Source: Victivallis lenta
GTDB lineage: Bacteria > Verrucomicrobiota > Lentisphaeria > Victivallales > Victivallaceae
Direction: 5' to 3'
DNA: 64,000 nt
NCBI RefSeq assembly: GCF_009695545.1
Contig: NZ_VUNS01000002.1
Location: 124,001-188,000 of the forward strand
The first letter of the stretch is position 1; the number at the start of each line of letters is the position of its first letter. The notes under the pieces are model-generated. The model saw only the letters and a list, made by a program, of their open reading frames with translations, was not told the origin of the DNA and made no database searches. The translations under genes and the position numbers were made by a program. Below are positions 60,730 to 64,000 of this stretch, piece by piece.

Positions 60730-62844
60730 ATGGCTGAAGAAAAAATCGTATTCCAGTTCGACGGCGAACGGGAGATGGAGATCTCCACCGGCAAGGTCGC
60801 CGGTCTCGCCAACGGTTCCTGCCTCGTCCGCCTCGGCGACACCATCGTGCTCGCGGCGGCCTGCTCCGGCGCTCCGCGCGAAGGCACCGACTTCTTCCCG
60901 CTGCAGGTCGACTACCGCGAAAAATACTCGGCGGCAGGCAAGTTTCCCGGCGGCTACATCAAGCGCGAAGGGCGTCCCTCCACCAAGGAGATCCTGACCT
61001 GCCGCATGATCGACCGGCCGATCCGGCCGCTGTTCCCGGAAGGGTTCTTCGACGAAGTCCAGATCTCCTGCGTACTGCTCTCCGCCGACGGCGTGAACGA
61101 GCCGGACGTGCTTGCGATGGTCGGCGCCTCGGCCTCGCTGATGCTCTCCGACCTGCCGTTCGACGGCCCGATCGGCGCGGTCCGCGTCGGTCTTGTCGAC
61201 GGCAAGTTCATCGTGAACCCGACCCGCGCCGAGATGGCGAAAAGCAAGCTTGAACTCATCTACGCCGGCCGTCCCGACCAGGTCATCATGATCGAAGGCG
61301 AAGCGGATTTCGTCTCCGAAGCGCAGATGAAAGAGGCGATGTACCTCGCGAACGACGCGGTCAGGAAACAGTGCGAGGCCCAGATCGAGCTCGCAAAACG
61401 CGCCGGCCGCGCCAAGAAGGATTACAAGCTCTACCTGGTTCCGGAAGAGCTCGCCGCGTCGATGGCGAAACTCTGCGCCGACCGTATTGAAAACGTCTGC
61501 ACGATTCCGGGCAAGGAAGCCCGCATGGTCGCGCTCGACGAACTCCGCGCCGAGCTGCGCGGCGCGCTGCGCGAACCGTTCGCCGCGATGAGCGACGCCG
61601 AATTCGGTTTCATGACCGCGATCGCGTTCGACAACCTTGTCCGTGAAACGACCCGCAACGTCATCCTCGAGAAACAGTTCCGTCCGGACGGCCGTTCTAC
61701 GACCGAAATCCGGCCGCTGTCGGCCGAAGTCGGCGTGCTCCCCGTGGTCCACGGCAGCGCGCTCTTCTCGCGCGGAGAAACCCAGGCGCTCGTGCTCGCG
61801 ACCCTCGGCAACGAGAAGGACGCGCAGGAAGCCGATGACCTGACCAGTGAAAGCGGCGTCACGAAAAAGCGCTTCTATCTGCACTACAACTTCCCGAACT
61901 TCAGCGTCGGCGAAGTCGGCCGCATCACGGGTCCGGGACGGCGTGAAATCGGGCACGGCAATCTGGCCGAGCGTTCGGTTTCGAAGGTTGTTCCGGCGGA
62001 TTTCCCGTATGTGGTCCGCTGCGTCTCCGAGATCATGAGCTCGAACGGTTCGACCTCGATGGCTTCGGTCTGCGGCGCGACGCTTGCGCTGATGGACGCC
62101 GGCGTTCCGATCACCGCTCCGGTGGCCGGCATCAGCTGCGGCCTTGTGACCGGCAAGGACGGAAAGCGGCTTCTGCTGACCGACATCATCGGCGCCGAGG
62201 ACCATTTCGGCGATATGGACTTCAAGGTCTGCGGCACGCGCGACGGCATCACGGGCTTCCAGCTCGACCTGAAGCTGCCGGGCATTCCGATCGACCTGCT
62301 CTGCGAGGGGATGGAACGCAACCGCATCGCGCGGCTGAAGATTCTCGATGTGATGGAGGCCTGCATCCCGGCGCCGCGAGCGGACATCTCGCCGCGCGCT
62401 CCGCGCCTCGAAGTGGTCAAGATCAATCCGGACAAGATCGGCGCGCTCATCGGCCCCGGCGGTAAAAACATCCGTTCGATCACCGAAGAGACCGGCACGT
62501 CGATCGATATCGACGACGACGGCACCGTCAAGATCATGGCTCCGGATAAAGAGCACCTCGAAGCCGCCAAACTGCGGATTTCGGGCTGCACGGCGGAGCC
62601 GGAGATCGGCAAGATCTACCGCGGCAAGGTTGTGACCGTGCGCGATTTCGGTGCTTTCGTCGAAATCCTGCCGGGCGTGGAAGGACTGCTGCACATCTCC
62701 GCCCTGGCGGATTACCGGGTCAACAAGGTCACCGATATCTGCAACGAAGGCGACTACGTCTCGGTGAAGGTGCTCGACATCGATCCGTCGAACGGCAAGA
62801 TCAGCCTGTCGCGGAAAGCCGCGCTGAAGGAGATGGGCGAGTAA
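60730..62844 (+). CDS. pnp: polyribonucleotide nucleotidyltransferase
   Basis: A 704-residue trimeric 3'-5' phosphorolytic exoribonuclease. Two RNase PH domains (REGTDFFPLQVDYREKYSAA, YIKREGRPSTKEILTCRMID; the second with FSVGEVGRITGPGRREIGHG and TDIIGAEDHFGDMDFKVCGT), a KH domain (IGALIGPGGKNIRSITEETG) and a C-terminal S1 domain (YRGKVVTVRDFGAFVEILPG). Start 60730 with AAGGAAAA is preferred over ATG 60709. Unlike many genomes, rpsO is not next to it. Ends at a strong terminator. Confidence 0.98.
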   Translation: MAEEKIVFQFDGEREMEISTGKVAGLANGSCLVRLGDTIVLAAACSGAPREGTDFFPLQVDYREKYSAAGKFPGGYIKREGRPSTKEILTCRMIDRPIRPLFPEGFFDEVQISCVLLSADGVNEPDVLAMVGASASLMLSDLPFDGPIGAVRVGLVDGKFIVNPTRAEMAKSKLELIYAGRPDQVIMIEGEADFVSEAQMKEAMYLANDAVRKQCEAQIELAKRAGRAKKDYKLYLVPEELAASMAKLCADRIENVCTIPGKEARMVALDELRAELRGALREPFAAMSDAEFGFMTAIAFDNLVRETTRNVILEKQFRPDGRSTTEIRPLSAEVGVLPVVHGSALFSRGETQALVLATLGNEKDAQEADDLTSESGVTKKRFYLHYNFPNFSVGEVGRITGPGRREIGHGNLAERSVSKVVPADFPYVVRCVSEIMSSNGSTSMASVCGATLALMDAGVPITAPVAGISCGLVTGKDGKRLLLTDIIGAEDHFGDMDFKVCGTRDGITGFQLDLKLPGIPIDLLCEGMERNRIARLKILDVMEACIPAPRADISPRAPRLEVVKINPDKIGALIGPGGKNIRSITEETGTSIDIDDDGTVKIMAPDKEHLEAAKLRISGCTAEPEIGKIYRGKVVTVRDFGAFVEILPGVEGLLHISALADYRVNKVTDICNEGDYVSVKVLDIDPSNGKISLSRKAALKEMGE

Positions 62845-62869
62845 TCCCCGTTCCGGACACGATATCCCG

Positions 62870-62902
62870 ACGCTGCCGGTTTTCCCCGGCAGCGTTTTTT
62901 TT
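62870..62902 (+). terminator. intrinsic terminator of pnp
   Basis: ACGCTGCCGG pairs with CCGGCAGCGT over a short T-rich loop and runs into eight T. Confidence 0.95.
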
Positions 62903-63030
62903 GCATCTTCTTCCGCCCCACTTCATCGTGAACGGGAGTCGAAGGGAGCTCCGCGGCTCAGTTGTCCGTCCGGAACGCGATTCTGCGCCGGAGAACACGC
63001 CGACGCCGTAAGCCGGATGCGGCGGCCACA

Positions 63031-63062
63031 AAAAAACGGGGCGGAATTCCGCCCCGTTTTTT
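63031..63062 (-). terminator. bidirectional terminator of the prepilin-like gene
   Basis: An almost perfect palindrome: A-run, CGGGGCGG-AATT-CCGCCCCG, T-run. It lies 13 bases past the stop of the minus-strand gene at 63076 and could also stop leftover rightward transcription. Confidence 0.9.
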
Positions 63063-63075
63063 CCGTTTGCCCGGC

Positions 63076-63753
63076 TCAGAAGAAGTTGTTGACAAAACTC
63101 CAGGTATTGCTGTCGTTCCAGCGCATTTCGACATCCGCCTTGCTCATGGATTCGACATGGCCGTCATAGAATCCGACATTCAATCCGTTGCTGTGGCGGT
63201 AGGCGCGGCGTCCGGACCCCAGCGCCGCGGCATCCTCGCCGAGATAGGCGTTGGTGCCATAGACGATCCAGTCAAGCGCATCCATCCAGCTGGCGGACGA
63301 ACTCGGCTTCTTGAAGCGCGTAAGTTTGTATGCATACTTTTCCCAGTTGTTCGCCTCGAGGCCGCTGTAGGTCAAACCGTAGGAGTACATCGCATTTCTC
63401 GCTCCTTCCGGGGCAATCACGGCAAACGAGTTCGGGCAGAGCAGCCCGACCGGCAGCGTGATATCCTTGGACTTGATGCTGCCTTCGCTCTCCGGCTCCG
63501 TCGACGCTCCGATGAGCCCGCGGAAGGCGGTCTTCATGTACCACTGCGGGTTCCCGGGGGGAATCCAGTAATCATCGTTGTTCGATGCATACAGCTGCGC
63601 CGCCTGATTGTACTGCTTGAGCACACCGGTGCAGGTGATGCGCTTGGCGGTATTCCGCGCCTGATTCAGCGCGGGCAGAAGCATCGAGGCCAGAATCGCG
63701 ATGATCGCGATCACGACCAGAAGCTCGATCAGGGTAAATGCTTTCTTGTTCAT
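63076..63753 (-). CDS. prepilin-type (H-X9-DG family) surface protein
   Basis: A 225-residue protein with the prepilin signal [20 protein letters not shown] and, in the globular domain, [29 protein letters not shown] and a perfect H-X9-DG motif ([12 protein letters not shown]). It is processed and assembled like a type IV pseudopilin; function unproven. Start 63753 (GGAGG, six bases upstream) replaces a longer open frame. Monocistronic, behind a consensus promoter, with palindromes suggesting repressor control. Confidence 0.92.
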   Translation of the reverse strand: MNKKAFTLIELLVVIAIIAILASMLLPALNQARNTAKRITCTGVLKQYNQAAQLYASNNDDYWIPPGNPQWYMKTAFRGLIGASTEPESEGSIKSKDITLPVGLLCPNSFAVIAPEGARNAMYSYGLTYSGLEANNWEKYAYKLTRFKKPSSSASWMDALDWIVYGTNAYLGEDAAALGSGRRAYRHSNGLNVGFYDGHVESMSKADVEMRWNDSNTWSFVNNFF

Positions 63754-63813
63754 CGTCGTCCTCCATCCCATAATGATCATATACGCTGGTTTTGCGGCAA
63801 CCCGGGGAATTAA

Positions 63814-63825
63814 CAAGTTAACTTG
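63814..63825. promoter_or_regulatory. operator-like palindrome in the prepilin leader
   Basis: CAAGTTAACTTG, perfect 12-bp palindrome, five bases downstream of a -10-like TATTGA (63835-63830). Confidence 0.5.
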
Positions 63826-63829
63826 CTTT

Positions 63830-63858
63830 TCAATATCTCCCGGCGGTGACTCTGTCAA
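63830..63858 (-). promoter_or_regulatory. second, inner promoter of the prepilin-like gene
   Basis: Reverse strand TTGACA (63858-63853) and TATTGA (63835-63830), spacing 17. Confidence 0.4.
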
Positions 63859-63891
63859 GGCTGAAATCCTCACCACGGTTCTCCATAGATA

Positions 63892-63920
63892 ATTATACTA
63901 TAAGAAAACGGAATTGTCAA
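63892..63920 (-). promoter_or_regulatory. consensus sigma-70 promoter of the prepilin-like gene
   Basis: Reverse strand TTGACA (63920-63915) and TATAAT (63897-63892), spacing 17: a full match to the consensus, the strongest promoter in the window by eye. Confidence 0.85.
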
Positions 63921-63939
63921 TAGATCGCCGGAAAATTTG

Positions 63940-63967
63940 TTGACATTCTGAAAAAAACAGTTATATT
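63940..63967 (+). promoter_or_regulatory. promoter of the next, truncated gene
   Basis: TTGACA (63940-63945) and TATATT (63962-63967), spacing 16. It is divergent from the prepilin promoter 20 bases away. Confidence 0.8.
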
Positions 63968-63968
63968 A

Positions 63969-63982
63969 TGTGCATATGCACA
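63969..63982. promoter_or_regulatory. perfect operator-like palindrome at +1
   Basis: TGTGCATATGCACA, 14-bp perfect palindrome just after the -10 of the promoter at 63940, covering the likely start of transcription. Confidence 0.65.
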
Positions 63983-63997
63983 CTAAAGGAGACATCC

Positions 63998-64000
63998 ATG
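63998..64000 (+). CDS. start codon of a gene cut off by the window
   Basis: ATG preceded by AAAGGAG at the right distance and by the promoter and palindrome above. Only the first codon is visible; product unknown. A regulated gene, probably a transcription factor or sugar gene given the operator, but this is a guess. Confidence 0.7.

Noticed and set aside
60724-62694. 656-codon open frame on the - strand
   Set aside because: Antisense to pnp; no protein-like features.

Overview
The window is GC-rich bacterial chromosome with dense coding on both strands. The gene mix suggests an anaerobic member of the Lentisphaerota (Victivallis-like) or a close relative in the PVC superphylum. Supporting features are two prepilin-type signal (FTLIELLVV) proteins with H-X9-DG-type C-termini, several Gfo/Idh/MocA oxidoreductases, LacI and AraC regulators beside carbohydrate-active enzymes, a glycyl-radical enzyme and a Rho factor with a long disordered N-terminus. 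This placement is inference; there is no rRNA in the window. I saw no CRISPR array, insertion sequence, phage gene or replication origin.

Layout. (1) 1-7127, minus: a tightly coupled operon of a transporter (cut by the window edge), amidohydrolase, two MDR dehydrogenases, two Gfo/Idh/MocA proteins, an SDR and an epimerase-like protein, divergent from a LacI regulator (7303-8271) that is followed by a sialidase-fold protein. It looks like an uncharacterised sugar or cyclitol oxidation pathway. (2) 9487-15126: housekeeping genes: a DUF1805 protein, trpB, PIN-PhoH, a lipoprotein, purD and an orphan GGQ release-factor-like protein. (3) 15170-22278: a glycyl-radical enzyme with no activase nearby, two unknown membrane or secreted proteins, YjbQ, and a zinc-ribbon/TM2/pseudopilin chimera. 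(4) 22434-28390: a second sugar locus with a Gfo/Idh protein, a LacI regulator with two matched operators, a heparinase II/III-like protein and a predicted alpha/alpha-toroid enzyme. (5) 28459-33415: Nudix hydrolase, coaE, rho, a DivIC/FtsB-like protein and a LysM lipoprotein. (6) 33905-43081: a giant GH2-type glycosidase, a prepilin-like protein, an AraC regulator, a glycosyltransferase and a secreted glycerophosphodiesterase, with an odd rearranged spacer at 39859-40316.

(7) 43286-45072: a PII protein and ammonium transporter behind a good sigma-54 promoter. (8) 45216-52233: a TadA-GNAT fusion, a lipoprotein, tRNA-Gly(CCC), a pyruvoyl-type PSD/PsiD-like decarboxylase, a GH3 enzyme, DUF4186 and PEBP proteins. 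(9) 52212-60480: a surface-glycan cluster of six glycosyltransferase or modification genes and a flippase, read from back-to-back overlapping promoters at 57359-57405. (10) 60517-64000: pnp with a structured leader, a second prepilin-like protein and the first codon of another gene.

Regulation recurs in a simple form: promoters have -10 boxes such as TATATT or TATAAT in short AT-rich islands, palindromes often sit at or next to the -10/+1 region, and genes within operons commonly overlap by ATGA. The best targets for follow-up are the 1-7127 operon, the PSD/PsiD-like decarboxylase, the TadA-GNAT fusion, the zinc-ribbon/TM2/pseudopilin chimera, and the 22-bp inverted repeat bracketing the start of the prepilin gene at 39858.
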